The notes below the pieces were generated by a model. That model made no database searches. It saw only the letters and a list, made by a program, of their open reading frames with translations, and was not told the DNA's origin. Made by a program: the position numbers and the translations under genes. A stretch of DNA of 64,000 bases from Candidatus Omnitrophota bacterium (GTDB taxonomy: Bacteria; CAIJMQ01), in NCBI GenBank assembly GCA_018812925.1, contig JAHJCU010000005.1, positions 186,001 to 250,000 of the forward strand. The letters run 5' to 3'. Below, in pieces: positions 52,706 to 60,673 of the stretch (positions within the stretch are counted from its first letter, which is position 1; the number at the start of each line of letters is the position of its first letter).

Positions 52706-53764
52706 ATGTATAGTGAAGTGCTTAAATATGTTTTTTGGGGAAATAGTATTTTGGATTATATGATGGCAGGCATAATTTTGGTGGGAGGTTTTATACTCAT
52801 TAAAATAGGATTGTGTTATTTTATAAAACGACTTAAAAATTTTGCAGGAAAAACCCCTTCAAAGATAGGAGAATTTTTTTCAAGTGGAGTTGAAAAAATA
52901 GGCATTCCTTTTTTATATCTTCTTATCGTTTATCTTTCTGTAAAAACACTTACATTTGGTCCTGATATGGAAAGAGGGTTAAACTATTTTGGTTTGGCTA
53001 TTGCGCTCATATTTTCCGCCCGCCTTGTTATTATACTTATAGGATATGGTTTAAAGATGTATTTTTCCAAAAGTGGTGATGATACGACCCTTGAACGTAG
53101 TATTAAAGGTCTTTTGATAATAACAAAAATATTGGTATGGACAGGAGCAATTGTATTCTTTTTAGATAATCTCGGTATTAAAATCACAGCGGTTATAGCT
53201 GGTTTAGGTATAGGAGGTATAGCTATAGCTCTTGCAGGACAGGCAATTTTGAAAGACCTTTTTAGTTACTTTTCCATAATTTTTGACCATCCGTTTAAAG
53301 TCGGAGATTTTATTATCATAGATGATTATCTGGGAACAATAGAATATATCGGTATAAAAACAACACGCATACGAAGTTTGGGCGGAGAAATGCTTATATT
53401 TTCAAATTCCGACCTTACGGATTCACGACTGCGCAATTACAAGTTAATGGAAAAAAGGCGTGTCGCATTTAGGCTCGGAGTTGTTTATCAAACATCACTG
53501 GAAAAATTGAAAGAAATACCAAAAATCATAGAAAACACTATAAAAAATGTCAAAGATACAGTTTTTGACAGAGCTCATTTTTTTTCTTATGGGGATTTTA
53601 GTTTGATATTTGAGGTTGTATATTATGTTGTTGGTCCTGAATACAATAAGTATATGGATATTCAGCAGGAAATTAATTTCTGTCTTAAAGAAGAGTTTGG
53701 GAAAAAAGGAATTGAGTTTGCGTATCCAACTCAAACTCTTTATATAAATAAATCCGCATCCTAA
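52706..53764 (+). CDS. MscS-family mechanosensitive ion channel
   Basis: The 352-residue protein has four or five transmembrane helices in its first 165 residues. The pore helix and the following beta domain are diagnostic: IKITAVIAGLGIGGIAIALAGQ (about 155-175), LFSYFSIIFDHPFKVGDFI (about 185) and TTRIRSLGGEMLIFSNSDL. It opens on membrane tension to release solutes after osmotic downshock. A TAAGGAGGG site supports the start. The C-terminal domain (about 265-350) is present. Confidence 0.92.
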   Translation: MYSEVLKYVFWGNSILDYMMAGIILVGGFILIKIGLCYFIKRLKNFAGKTPSKIGEFFSSGVEKIGIPFLYLLIVYLSVKTLTFGPDMERGLNYFGLAIALIFSARLVIILIGYGLKMYFSKSGDDTTLERSIKGLLIITKILVWTGAIVFFLDNLGIKITAVIAGLGIGGIAIALAGQAILKDLFSYFSIIFDHPFKVGDFIIIDDYLGTIEYIGIKTTRIRSLGGEMLIFSNSDLTDSRLRNYKLMEKRRVAFRLGVVYQTSLEKLKEIPKIIENTIKNVKDTVFDRAHFFSYGDFSLIFEVVYYVVGPEYNKYMDIQQEINFCLKEEFGKKGIEFAYPTQTLYINKSAS

Positions 53765-53806
53765 TTTTTCCTTGCAAGAGAAAAATTAAAAGCGGAAGAA
53801 GGTGCA

Positions 53807-54109
53807 ATGTTTATATTCTCCAATTTTTTAATCGCATTTGCCGATGTTTTGGGTTTAGTTCTTACCATAGCATATTGGTTGATACTTATCCGCGTTTTAA
53901 TCAGTTGGGTCAATCCTGACCCTTATAATCCTATTGTGCAGTTTCTTTATAAGGCTACTGAACCTATACTTGCGCCGATAAGGAAATTACTCCCTTTTAG
54001 TCTAAAATTTAGCATAGATATTTCACCTATAATAGCTTTTCTAATAATCTGGTTTTTGAAAATATTTTTAGTGCAGACGTTTATAGATTTAGCGCTTAAA
54101 CTAAAATAA
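53807..54109 (+). CDS. YggT family integral membrane protein
   Basis: The 100-residue protein has two hydrophobic regions of the YggT family (about 8-35 and 70-98) around the conserved RVLISWVNPDPYNPIVQFL and ATEPILAPIRKLLP segments. YggT proteins are implicated in osmotic or potassium homeostasis and in cell division, but their mechanism is unknown. It follows the MscS gene by 42 bases, so the two may act together under osmotic stress. Confidence 0.9.
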   Translation: MFIFSNFLIAFADVLGLVLTIAYWLILIRVLISWVNPDPYNPIVQFLYKATEPILAPIRKLLPFSLKFSIDISPIIAFLIIWFLKIFLVQTFIDLALKLK

Positions 54110-54321
54110 ATCTAGAAGGTAAAAGATACAAAATACCATTGCAAACCGATTTAGGAGTCTTATATTACCGCAAGGATTTTCTGTAGAATAAGGGATGCAA
54201 ATCTGTTTTGAAGATATTAGAGTGTATCTGAATCCGGAACGAGACTCTTTTCACATGAAAATTTTCGGAGTCGAAAGAATAGGCAAATATTCCATATAAG
54301 AGACAACGGAACAGAGTTTTC

Positions 54322-54705
54322 TTACTTGCTTTTTCCTCTGATTTTTATACCTTTTGTTCTTAATTTTTCTGTTTTGGCTTTTGAACATTCAATGCAAAGA
54401 AATATTGGGGTTGTATCTCTTTTGTCATAGTTTGGCGCTTTAACTAATCTCCATAGGTTTTCTTCTTTTCCGCAACCATCACATTTGCCGGTATCTTTAA
54501 ACTGCCAAACTTCTATTGCATAACTAGTAAATATGAATCTATCAATCCAGAAAAAAATTGCTCCACCGATTAGATTAGCTATAATTGTAGCTCCAATTCC
54601 TGCTCCCAATTTTCTTACAACAAGCCATAGGATGGGGGTGCTTAATTGCCATCGGAACAAATATAAGAAGAATCTTCTCAGATTAGCTTTATTTTTAGTG
54701 TGCAA
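54322..54705 (-). CDS. Small membrane protein with zinc-ribbon tail
   Basis: The 127-residue protein has two hydrophobic segments (about 18-33 and 36-56, the second ending in WIDRFIFTS) followed by a cytoplasmic domain with CDGC (about 75) and CIEC (about 103). The N-terminal RWQLSTPILW plus ANLIGGAIFFWIDRFIF pattern is found in hypothetical small membrane proteins of bacteria and archaea. Four cysteines in two CxxC pairs suggest zinc. It is the only protein gene of a short minus-strand unit downstream of two tRNAs. The 212 bases before it (54110-54321) hold nothing I can identify. Confidence 0.7.
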   Translation of the reverse strand: MHTKNKANLRRFFLYLFRWQLSTPILWLVVRKLGAGIGATIIANLIGGAIFFWIDRFIFTSYAIEVWQFKDTGKCDGCGKEENLWRLVKAPNYDKRDTTPIFLCIECSKAKTEKLRTKGIKIRGKSK

Positions 54706-54757
54706 CCTAGGCTCATCCTTTATATTGATAGTGGCAAAGAATGACTTAATACTCCGT

Positions 54758-54834
54758 TGGCGGGGTCGACGAGGCTCGAACTCGCGACCTCCTGCGTGAC
54801 AGGCAGGCGTTCTAACCAGCTGAACTACGACCCC
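54758..54834 (-). tRNA. tRNA-Asp (GTC)
   Basis: The minus strand reads GGGGTCGTAGTTCAGCTGG and ends CGACCCCG plus encoded CCA. Acceptor stem GGGGTCG pairs with CGACCCC, the anticodon stem CCTGC/GCAGG encloses CTGTCAC with anticodon GTC, and the T-arm holds TTCGAGC. Seventy-seven bases with CCA. Confidence 0.97.
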
Positions 54835-54856
54835 AAAATCTTTCGCTAATGCGAAA

Positions 54857-54934
54857 GATAGTTGACAGTGTATAGTTTATGGTTTGTGGTTAAAAATATG
54901 TCTTCTATAAACTATAAACACTAAACTATCAACT
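54857..54934. repeat. Heptanucleotide-phased inverted repeat between tRNA genes
   Basis: The left arm GATAGTTGACAG, then TATAGTT, TATGGTT and TGTGGTT, pairs with TATAAAC, TATAAAC, ACTAAAC and TATCAAC. The units are 7 bases long. It lies exactly between tRNA-Val and tRNA-Asp, which otherwise could be cotranscribed. Confidence 0.72.
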
Positions 54935-54938
54935 CTGT

Positions 54939-55013
54939 TGGTGGGCGATAGAGGATTTGAACCTCTGACCTCCTCCGTGTAAGGGAGGCGCTCTCCCGCT
55001 AAGCTAATCGCCC
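54939..55013 (-). tRNA. tRNA-Val (TAC)
   Basis: The minus strand reads GGGCGATTAGCTTAGCGGG and ends ATCGCCCA plus encoded CCA. Anticodon loop CTTACAC in stem CCTCC/GGAGG gives anticodon TAC, which reads GUN valine codons. The T-arm has AGAGG, TTCAAAT, CCTCT. Seventy-five bases with CCA. Confidence 0.97.
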
Positions 55014-55143
55014 TTTTTCTATTTCGCAACACGCAGTCTATCACAAATTGCGGATATATTTCAAAGCCCGATTGATTTAATAATTATACCTATTGCATTC
55101 TTAGCGTGCTTTAATAGGGTCGATTAATTCCCTGTTTTTGTAT

Positions 55144-55172
55144 TTGTCAAACCCTCTCAAAAATTGTATTAT
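55144..55172 (+). promoter_or_regulatory. Sigma-70-type promoter for purN
   Basis: TTGTCA and TATTAT, each one mismatch from consensus, lie 17 bases apart and about 22 bases before the purN start. Confidence 0.68.
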
Positions 55173-55194
55173 AACTATCGGTAGAGGATGAAAG

Positions 55195-55821
55195 ATGAAT
55201 AAGAAAAAATTAAAAATAGCCGTTTTGGGTTCTACGAGGGGAACGAATCTGGAAGCTATTTTTAATACTATCCAAACAGGTGAATTGGATGCTGAGATAA
55301 TAGCGGTAATTTCTGACAAGAAAAATGCTTACATATTGGAAAGAGCTAGAAGCTATGGACTTCCCGCTTTTTTTATTGACCCAAAAGATTTTAATAAACG
55401 GGAAGATTACGACAAAAATATAATAGAGAAATTGAAAAACGAAAAAACAGATCTTGTTCTTCTTATCGGATATATGAGGATTCTTTCTCTATGTTTTGTC
55501 GAGCAATTCAAAAATAAAATTATGAATATTCACCCGTCTTTGCTTCCCGCATTTGCGGGAGGTATGGACCTGGATGTTCATAAATTGGTAATAGAACAAG
55601 AGGTAGAAATTACCGGTTGCACACTTCATTTTGTGGATGAGGGGACGGATACTGGACCTATTATTTTACAAAAGACCGTCGAAGTAAACAAGGACGATAC
55701 CCCTCAATCTCTTAAAGGAAAAGTCCAGGAAGCCGAACAAAAAATTATCGTGGAGGGAATAAAACTTTTTCAGAAGGGACAACTGAAAGTAGAAAACGGG
55801 AAAGTTAAAATTCTTTCCTAA
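55195..55821 (+). CDS. purN: Phosphoribosylglycinamide formyltransferase
   Basis: PurN transfers a formyl group from 10-formyl-THF to GAR, the third step of purine synthesis. The 208-residue protein has AVLGSTRGTNLEAI (phosphate loop), GYMRILS and the catalytic region NIHPSLLPAF (Asn-His). The typical DEGTDTGPII motif (about 145) carries the catalytic aspartate. FolD at 13.8 kb provides its cofactor. The residue normally next to the catalytic histidine, and a GGMDLDVHK segment where most have GLxxHxxA, vary slightly from the usual form. Confidence 0.92.
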   Translation: MNKKKLKIAVLGSTRGTNLEAIFNTIQTGELDAEIIAVISDKKNAYILERARSYGLPAFFIDPKDFNKREDYDKNIIEKLKNEKTDLVLLIGYMRILSLCFVEQFKNKIMNIHPSLLPAFAGGMDLDVHKLVIEQEVEITGCTLHFVDEGTDTGPIILQKTVEVNKDDTPQSLKGKVQEAEQKIIVEGIKLFQKGQLKVENGKVKILS

Positions 55822-55889
55822 TAACAATATTATTAAAAGATTAAGCAGTAAAACTGCCTTGTCTTGCGATAAAACATCGGAAACTTTAT

Positions 55890-56327
55890 ATGGACTATGT
55901 AATCAGATATGTAAAAAAAAGCGACATTGACCAAATCCAAAAAATAGAAGAAGAATCTTTTCCGCATCCTTTTTCCATAAACCAGTTTCTTCAGTTGTAT
56001 GTTAATTACAATGAAATATTTTTCGTTGCCGAAAAAAACAAAGAAATTTTGGGATATATAGTCGGGATAATGGGATTTAGAAAAATTACCGTCGCTTCAA
56101 TTGCGGTAAAAGAAGAATGGAGAAGGAAAGGTGTTGCTACTAAATTGATACGCTACTTTACAAAAAAGATGAAGACAATAGTAAAAACGCTTGAATTGCA
56201 AGTCCGCATAAGCAACAAACCTGCTATATTTTTTTACGAAGGTATCGGATTTACTTGCAAGAGTATTTTGCGTGGTTATTATCCTGACAAAGAAGATGCT
56301 ATTTTATATTGCAAAGCTTTGTGTTGA
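55890..56327 (+). CDS. rimI: GNAT acetyltransferase, RimI-like
   Basis: The 145-residue protein belongs to the GNAT family. RimI acetylates the N-terminal alanine of ribosomal protein bS18. Acetyl-CoA binding is in RRKGVATKLI (the R/Q-x-x-G-x-G/A type loop, about 87), with the upstream beta strand ITVASIAVKEEWR and the C-terminal FYEGIGF, NxxAxxFYxxxGF in RimI. The start has only a poor ribosome site. Other protein N-acetyltransferases of this size cannot be excluded. Confidence 0.82.
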   Translation: MDYVIRYVKKSDIDQIQKIEEESFPHPFSINQFLQLYVNYNEIFFVAEKNKEILGYIVGIMGFRKITVASIAVKEEWRRKGVATKLIRYFTKKMKTIVKTLELQVRISNKPAIFFYEGIGFTCKSILRGYYPDKEDAILYCKALC

Positions 56328-56457
56328 GAATTTTTAATGGAATTGATCATTGCCTTTATTAAAGCGAAATGCTTGACATGGCGGGATGTTTTGGTTAGTA
56401 TACAAAGAGTTTTTAAGATGCTTTAAATGAAAAAACTTCAAATAAGGAGGTGGAAAA

Positions 56458-56691
56458 ATGGTTGCATTTACCGCTGGTCTTGTAGCTTTTGTTTTGGGGC
56501 TTATTGGATTGATTGGTTGGTGGGGTTATTTTGTGGCAGTTCTCAAAGGAACTGTGCCTCTTATTCTTATGTTAGGAGGACTTATAGCTTTATACGGCGC
56601 ATATACCGCACAGCAAGATAAGATAGAAGAAAAAAAAGAAGAAAAGAAAGCCAAACTAAACGATAAAAAAGAGAAAAAAGAAAAGAAGTAA
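56458..56691 (+). CDS. Small membrane protein with a charged tail
   Basis: The 77-residue protein begins at the ATG right after AAGGAGGTGGAAA, one of the strongest ribosome sites in the window. It has two hydrophobic helices (about 3-25 and 29-51) and a tail of 24 residues made almost only of lysine and glutamate, starting at QQDKIEEKKEEKK. An overlapping frame from 56427 lacks such a site and is rejected. I recognise no family. High expression is likely from the ribosome site; function unknown. Confidence 0.75.
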   Translation: MVAFTAGLVAFVLGLIGLIGWWGYFVAVLKGTVPLILMLGGLIALYGAYTAQQDKIEEKKEEKKAKLNDKKEKKEKK

Positions 56692-56881
56692 GTATTTTTA
56701 GTTGTCTATATTAAGTGAGTGGAATTTTGTTTTGATATTGTCGCGTATCTTTTTTTTGATGGTTTATTTTATTGAAAAGGGCGTGACAATGGCGAAGTAG
56801 AATTATGGGAAATTCGTCCTTATTTCATTTCCGGTTATAAGTTTTATTTCAATTGTTCATCTTCTATAAAAATTTAAAATT

Positions 56882-57622
56882 ATGAAGTTAAAAAATCAGG
56901 TATCATTGGTTACAGGAGCTGCGCAGGGTATTGGCAAAGCCATTGCTTTTAAATTGGCAGAAGAAGGCTCTGATGTTGTTCTTATTGATATGAATGAAGA
57001 AAAATGCAAAGAAGTTGCAGCCGAAATCCAAAAAAAGAGTAGGAAATCTTGGATTTATAAAGTAGATATAGCCGATTATAAACAGGTTGAAGCGCTTTTT
57101 GACAATGAAATGGAACAATGGGGCAGAATCGATGTGCTCGTTAATAATGCGGGCATTACCAAAGATAATCTTATTTTAAGAATGAAAGAAGAAGAATGGG
57201 ATGATGTAATAAAAATAAATCTTAAGGGTGCATTTAATTTCTGCAAGTCAGCAAGCAGGTTTATGATGAAGCAAAGAGCAGGAACGATTATCAACATATC
57301 TTCAATCATAGGTATTATGGGCAATGCAGGACAAGTAAATTATTCGGCCTCGAAAGCGGGAATAATAGGTCTTACGAAATCTTTGGCAAAGGAGCTAGCT
57401 TCACGCAATATAAGAGTAAATGCTGTTGCTCCGGGGTTTATTGAAACATCCATGACAAAGGATTTAAATGAAGAAAGAAAACGACTAATGCTTAATGCAA
57501 TCCCATTGAAGAGAATAGGTTCGCCTGAAGAGGTGGCAAATCTCGTTCTATTTCTTGCTAGCGAGGATTCCTCTTATATAACGGGTCAAGTTATCAATGT
57601 GGATGGTGGTATGGTAATGTAG
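56882..57622 (+). CDS. fabG: 3-oxoacyl-[acyl-carrier-protein] reductase
   Basis: FabG reduces beta-ketoacyl-ACP with NADPH in each fatty-acid elongation cycle. The 246-residue short-chain dehydrogenase has the cofactor motif TGAAQGIGKAIA, NNAG at about residue 87, the catalytic Ser in INISSIIGIMGN, Tyr-Lys in YSASK (about 152-156) and the family segment NAVAPGFIETSM. It stands alone here rather than in a fab cluster. Close SDR relatives acting on other substrates cannot be ruled out. Confidence 0.9.
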   Translation: MKLKNQVSLVTGAAQGIGKAIAFKLAEEGSDVVLIDMNEEKCKEVAAEIQKKSRKSWIYKVDIADYKQVEALFDNEMEQWGRIDVLVNNAGITKDNLILRMKEEEWDDVIKINLKGAFNFCKSASRFMMKQRAGTIINISSIIGIMGNAGQVNYSASKAGIIGLTKSLAKELASRNIRVNAVAPGFIETSMTKDLNEERKRLMLNAIPLKRIGSPEEVANLVLFLASEDSSYITGQVINVDGGMVM

Positions 57623-57629
57623 TATAAAT

Positions 57630-57751
57630 GACCGTAACCCGTAACCTGTAAAGAGTAATACGATTAAAAACTGCCTGCCTGAAAATCTTACTTTGCACCA
57701 ACAAACAGGTTAGCATAATTCTTAATTTTAAAATTAAGAATTACCATTTAC
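57630..57751. repeat. Heptanucleotide repeat with embedded 26-bp perfect palindrome
   Basis: ACCGTAA, CCCGTAA, CCTGTAA and AGAGTAA units are followed by a spacer and a right side with TTACCATTTACCC. Inside is AATTCTTAATTTT at 57717 with its exact inverse to 57742. It lies between convergent fabG and the phosphoesterase and could act as a shared terminator. Confidence 0.7.
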
Positions 57752-57797
57752 CCTTAGAGATTGATGAGCAATCTCAAGGACTTTGGTCCCGGGAATC

Positions 57798-57820
57798 TTT
57801 TAGATTCCACGGGGCAAATT
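57798..57820. repeat. Single palindrome of the 40633 type
   Basis: CCCGGGAATC, a short loop, then GATTCCACGGGG. It resembles the third hairpin of the 40633-40743 cluster, with G-rich ends and an inner GAATC/GATTC stem. Confidence 0.55.
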
Positions 57821-57834
57821 ACTAATTACGAAAG

Positions 57835-58569
57835 TTATTCTCCTAATTCCAATCTTTCTGCAAGCCTATTAGGTAGCCCGGCTTCAAGAATCTTTTCTTG
57901 TGCTTTTTTTATGTCGTATTCCATTCTTCTTATTTCTACAATTTTATTATCTTTGTCATATATGGCATAACAAGCTTTTGGGTCGCCGTCTCTTGGCTGA
58001 CCTATGCTGCCGACATTTATAAAATACTTGTAACCGTCTTCTATTTGTATTCTTATTTCTTTTGAAAATTTGATAGATCCCTTGATTTCCGACTGTTCAC
58101 AGAAAGTAATTGGCACGTGAGAATGTCCCGCGAATAAAAGAGAAGTTTTCTGAATTTCTATGCTTTTATGAGCTTGAAAAGTCGAACGAATATACTCCCA
58201 TTTTTCAGGATTTTGAAGCGTGGAATGTACTAATGTTATGTCGTCTATTGTTTGAACTAAGGGCAGTTTTTGCAGGAATTCTTTATCTTTTTTGGACAAT
58301 TTGTTCATTGTCCATTGTATTGCTTCTTTGGCATATGAATTAAAATTGTCTATTGAAGACAATTCAACCGCTCCATAATCATGATTCCCGGCAACGGCTA
58401 CGCATTTTAATTTTTTCAACTCTTCGATACATTCGCAAGGATTTGCCCCATAACCCACAATATCTCCAACAAACAGATATTTATCAACCTTATCTTTTTT
58501 GATTTCGTCTATTACCTTTTGGAATGCTTCTAAATTGCTATGGACATCGGATATTATTGCGTATTTCAT
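57835..58569 (-). CDS. Calcineurin-like metallophosphoesterase
   Basis: The 244-residue protein has the complete metallophosphoesterase motif set: ISDVHSN (about 5-11), GDIVGYG (about 35), GNHDYG (about 60), HSTLQNP and GHSHVP (about 147). It resembles the YfcE/MJ0936 and PrpE-like group of small single-domain phosphodiesterases. Its substrate is unknown. It lies downstream of, and convergent with, fabG. Confidence 0.87.
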   Translation of the reverse strand: MKYAIISDVHSNLEAFQKVIDEIKKDKVDKYLFVGDIVGYGANPCECIEELKKLKCVAVAGNHDYGAVELSSIDNFNSYAKEAIQWTMNKLSKKDKEFLQKLPLVQTIDDITLVHSTLQNPEKWEYIRSTFQAHKSIEIQKTSLLFAGHSHVPITFCEQSEIKGSIKFSKEIRIQIEDGYKYFINVGSIGQPRDGDPKACYAIYDKDNKIVEIRRMEYDIKKAQEKILEAGLPNRLAERLELGE

Positions 58570-58662
58570 AGCTCTTCCATATTTTAATAATTTTGCATTC
58601 GCATACTAAAAGAATACAAGTATGAAATTTAGCTTTTATTTTCTTAAGTGGCAAATACCAGC

Positions 58663-58699
58663 GCGCTACTCTGAAAAAAGTATAATTTCAGAGTAGCGC
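58663..58699. terminator. Perfect hairpin, probable terminator for the DUF5679 gene
   Basis: GCGCTACTCTGAAA and TTTCAGAGTAGCGC are exact inverted copies of 14 bases around AAAGTATAA. It follows the DUF5679 gene on the minus strand by 50 bases, ahead of the phosphoesterase gene. There is no long T run on either side, so termination is inferred from stem strength. Confidence 0.6.
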
Positions 58700-58748
58700 T
58701 TTGATGTTTAGTATCTAACCGATCATTTCTTTAATATTGAGAAATCGT

Positions 58749-58889
58749 TTATTTTCCCAATATCCGAAACATTCCGGTGCCACAGTCAGGACATTTGCCT
58801 TTCATTGCTTTTCTGCCGTTCTTTAAAGTTGTAGCTTCGGCATTTTTCATTTCCTTCTTTGCCTTGCACTTCACACAATAACCTTCCAT
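58749..58889 (-). CDS. DUF5679 zinc-ribbon protein
   Basis: The 46-residue protein reads MEGYCVKCKAKKEM, then a TTLKNGRKA segment and KCPDCGTGMFRI. Two CxxC pairs (CVKC and CPDC) give a zinc ribbon. The layout, YCVKCKxKxEM then KNGRxA then CPxCGTxMFRI, is that of the small DUF5679 family, whose role is unknown. AAAGGAGGA precedes the ATG by a good spacing. Confidence 0.85.
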   Translation of the reverse strand: MEGYCVKCKAKKEMKNAEATTLKNGRKAMKGKCPDCGTGMFRILGK

Positions 58890-58948
58890 AAATCCTCCTT
58901 TGCGTAGCACCCCGCATCCTACATGGTACGGAGCAGTGTTTGGGTTTT

Positions 58949-58957
58949 ATTATACCA
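58949..58957 (-). promoter_or_regulatory. Extended -10 promoter for the DUF5679 gene
   Basis: On the minus strand TGGTATAAT is a TGnTATAAT extended -10; no -35 is needed. It lies about 60 bases before the start. The leader carries an imperfect inverted repeat around CATGG. Confidence 0.5.
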
Positions 58958-59030
58958 ACAATTCCCTCATTACGGTCTTTTCTCTCTTTGGGAATAAGTA
59001 AATAATATACTTTTATTCAATCTTATGCAA

Positions 59031-60020
59031 TTATCCATCTTTTCTTTGATTTATTATTTCCAGAAGTTCTTTCTGTGTTACACCTGCGGTGCCGAGTTTA
59101 CCGACTACAATGCCTGCGGTAAAATTGGAAAGAATAGCGGCTTCTTTTAATGAAGCGTTTGCTGATAGCGCCAATGCTACTGTTGCAATTACCGTATCGC
59201 CTGCGCCTGTTACATCATGAATTTCCTTCCCTAAAGAAGGTATCTCGCTAAGGGTTTCCTTTTCCAACAGCGTCATTCCCTGTTCTCCACAGGTGAGTAA
59301 AATATTCTTAACTCCTAATCTTTCTCTAAGTTCATGGACTATTTTCCTTTTTGGTGTATCATCTGCTTTGGCCAGTATTTGCAGGGCTTCCTTAAGATTT
59401 GGTTTTATTAAAGTAGCGCCGGAATAATCCTCTATATTTTTCAATGTCGGGTCAACGAGAACCGGGATTTTGGATGTTTTGAACATGCTTAAAATTTTGC
59501 TCAATAATTTTCGATTTAATAATCCTTTAGCATAATCTGATATTACGACGCAATCTGTTTTAGGAATGCGTTTTGTTATATATTCCGTTATCTTTTTGAT
59601 TGATGCGTATGAGATCTCTTTGTTTGTTTCTCGGTCTAATCTTATTACTTGTTGAAAATGGGCTATAACTCTTAATTTATGTGTAGTGGGTCTTTTATTT
59701 TCAGTAATAATCCCGCTTGTGGCTAGTCCGCAATTTCGCATTAGTTTTAAGAAATCTTTTGCCTGCGAATCGTCGCCTATTACTCCTACAAGAAAAGGAT
59801 TTCCTCCCAGGGTTTTAATATTATAGGCTACATTTGCAGCTCCGCCTAATGAAAGTTTTCTCTGACCATTTTTAATTTTTACTATGGGAACAGGCGCTTC
59901 GGGGGAAATTCTTTCAATTTTTCCTCCGAGAAATTCATCAAGCATCAGGTCGCCGATTACTAATACTCTGCATTTCCCAATTTTTTTTATTATTTCTAAT
60001 AATCTTTTATTTTCTGCCAA
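59031..60020 (-). CDS. rfaE1: D-glycero-beta-D-manno-heptose-7-phosphate kinase
   Basis: RfaE1 phosphorylates heptose-7-phosphate at O1 for the LPS inner core. The 329-residue PfkB-family protein has VLVIGDLMLDEF, GGAANVAYN (about 57), VVISDYAKG and the late GxGD anion hole as DVTGAGDTVIA (about 268). It matches the stand-alone kinase half of HldE; the adenylyltransferase half is not fused and is not adjacent. Its start overlaps the end of the oxidoreductase gamma gene by 14 bases. Confidence 0.9.
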   Translation of the reverse strand: MAENKRLLEIIKKIGKCRVLVIGDLMLDEFLGGKIERISPEAPVPIVKIKNGQRKLSLGGAANVAYNIKTLGGNPFLVGVIGDDSQAKDFLKLMRNCGLATSGIITENKRPTTHKLRVIAHFQQVIRLDRETNKEISYASIKKITEYITKRIPKTDCVVISDYAKGLLNRKLLSKILSMFKTSKIPVLVDPTLKNIEDYSGATLIKPNLKEALQILAKADDTPKRKIVHELRERLGVKNILLTCGEQGMTLLEKETLSEIPSLGKEIHDVTGAGDTVIATVALALSANASLKEAAILSNFTAGIVVGKLGTAGVTQKELLEIINQRKDG

Positions 60021-60546
60021 TTTCTTCGCCTTTTCTTAGAGCTTGAATATTTATATCCAGAATCTCTTTTTTTGCTTTCGGAAAAATATTACTTAACGAT
60101 TCTTCCAATTTTTTTAGCGGGATAATTTTACTTTTCCCTATATAAGCGCCCAAAGCTATCATATTAGCTGTCTTTATATTTCCTATTTCTTCGGCTATTT
60201 CAGTGGCGGGAATAAATATGGGTTGAATGTCTTTTCTTGTAATTTCCCTGTCAACGAGAGATGAATTTATTATCAGAAGCCCGTTCTTGTTTAATCTGGA
60301 TTCGAATTTATTAAGCGAAGCGCTATTCATGATTATAAGACTACTTGGGATTTCAACCAACGCAGAGGCGATTTCACTGTCCGAAATGATTACTGAACAA
60401 TTTGCCGTTCCGCCACGCATTTCTGCCCCGTATGACGGAATGAATGTAACATATTTTTCGTCTTTTAGCGCTGCCCAAGCCAAAACCTTGCCCATTGTTA
60501 CTATTCCCTGTCCGCCAGAACCGGCGCAAATTATTTTTTCTTTCAT
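60007..60546 (-). CDS. 2-oxoacid:ferredoxin oxidoreductase, gamma subunit
   Basis: The 179-residue protein begins IICAGSGGQGIVTMGK, the hallmark of the gamma (POR) domain. PSYGAEMRGGTANCSVI (about 38-55) is equally typical. It lies last in the order ferredoxin-alpha-beta-gamma used by many 2-oxoglutarate and branched-chain 2-oxoacid oxidoreductases. The substrate is not certain. Its 3' end runs 14 bases into rfaE1. Confidence 0.9.
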   Translation of the reverse strand: MKEKIICAGSGGQGIVTMGKVLAWAALKDEKYVTFIPSYGAEMRGGTANCSVIISDSEIASALVEIPSSLIIMNSASLNKFESRLNKNGLLIINSSLVDREITRKDIQPIFIPATEIAEEIGNIKTANMIALGAYIGKSKIIPLKKLEESLSNIFPKAKKEILDINIQALRKGEEIGRK

Positions 60547-60553
60547 GATTTTT

Positions 60554-60664
60554 TAGAAAATAAAATAGAAATAAATAGAAATATATTGAAATGCATTGAA
60601 ATAAGTTGTCTGACTACTATGTATTTCTATCATATTTCCACGTATATCTACGTATTTCTATTCT
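60554..60664. repeat. Decanucleotide-phased inverted repeat, copy 2
   Basis: AGAAATAAAT, AGAAATATAT and TGAAATGCAT units face TATTTCTATC, ATATTTCCAC and GTATATCTAC units across a GTTGTCTG loop. It matches the copy at 8248-8357. It separates the beta and gamma subunit genes. Confidence 0.75.
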
Positions 60665-60673
60665 TTATTTTTG

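Noticed and set aside
54195-54299. 34-codon frame starting MQICFED
   Set aside because: The AAGGG touches the ATG directly, there is no homology I can name, and nothing around supports it.
56427-56621. Overlapping 64-codon frame at the small membrane protein
   Set aside because: It is in another frame, lacks the ribosome site, and is arginine/cysteine-rich; the 56458 frame has both helices and the site.
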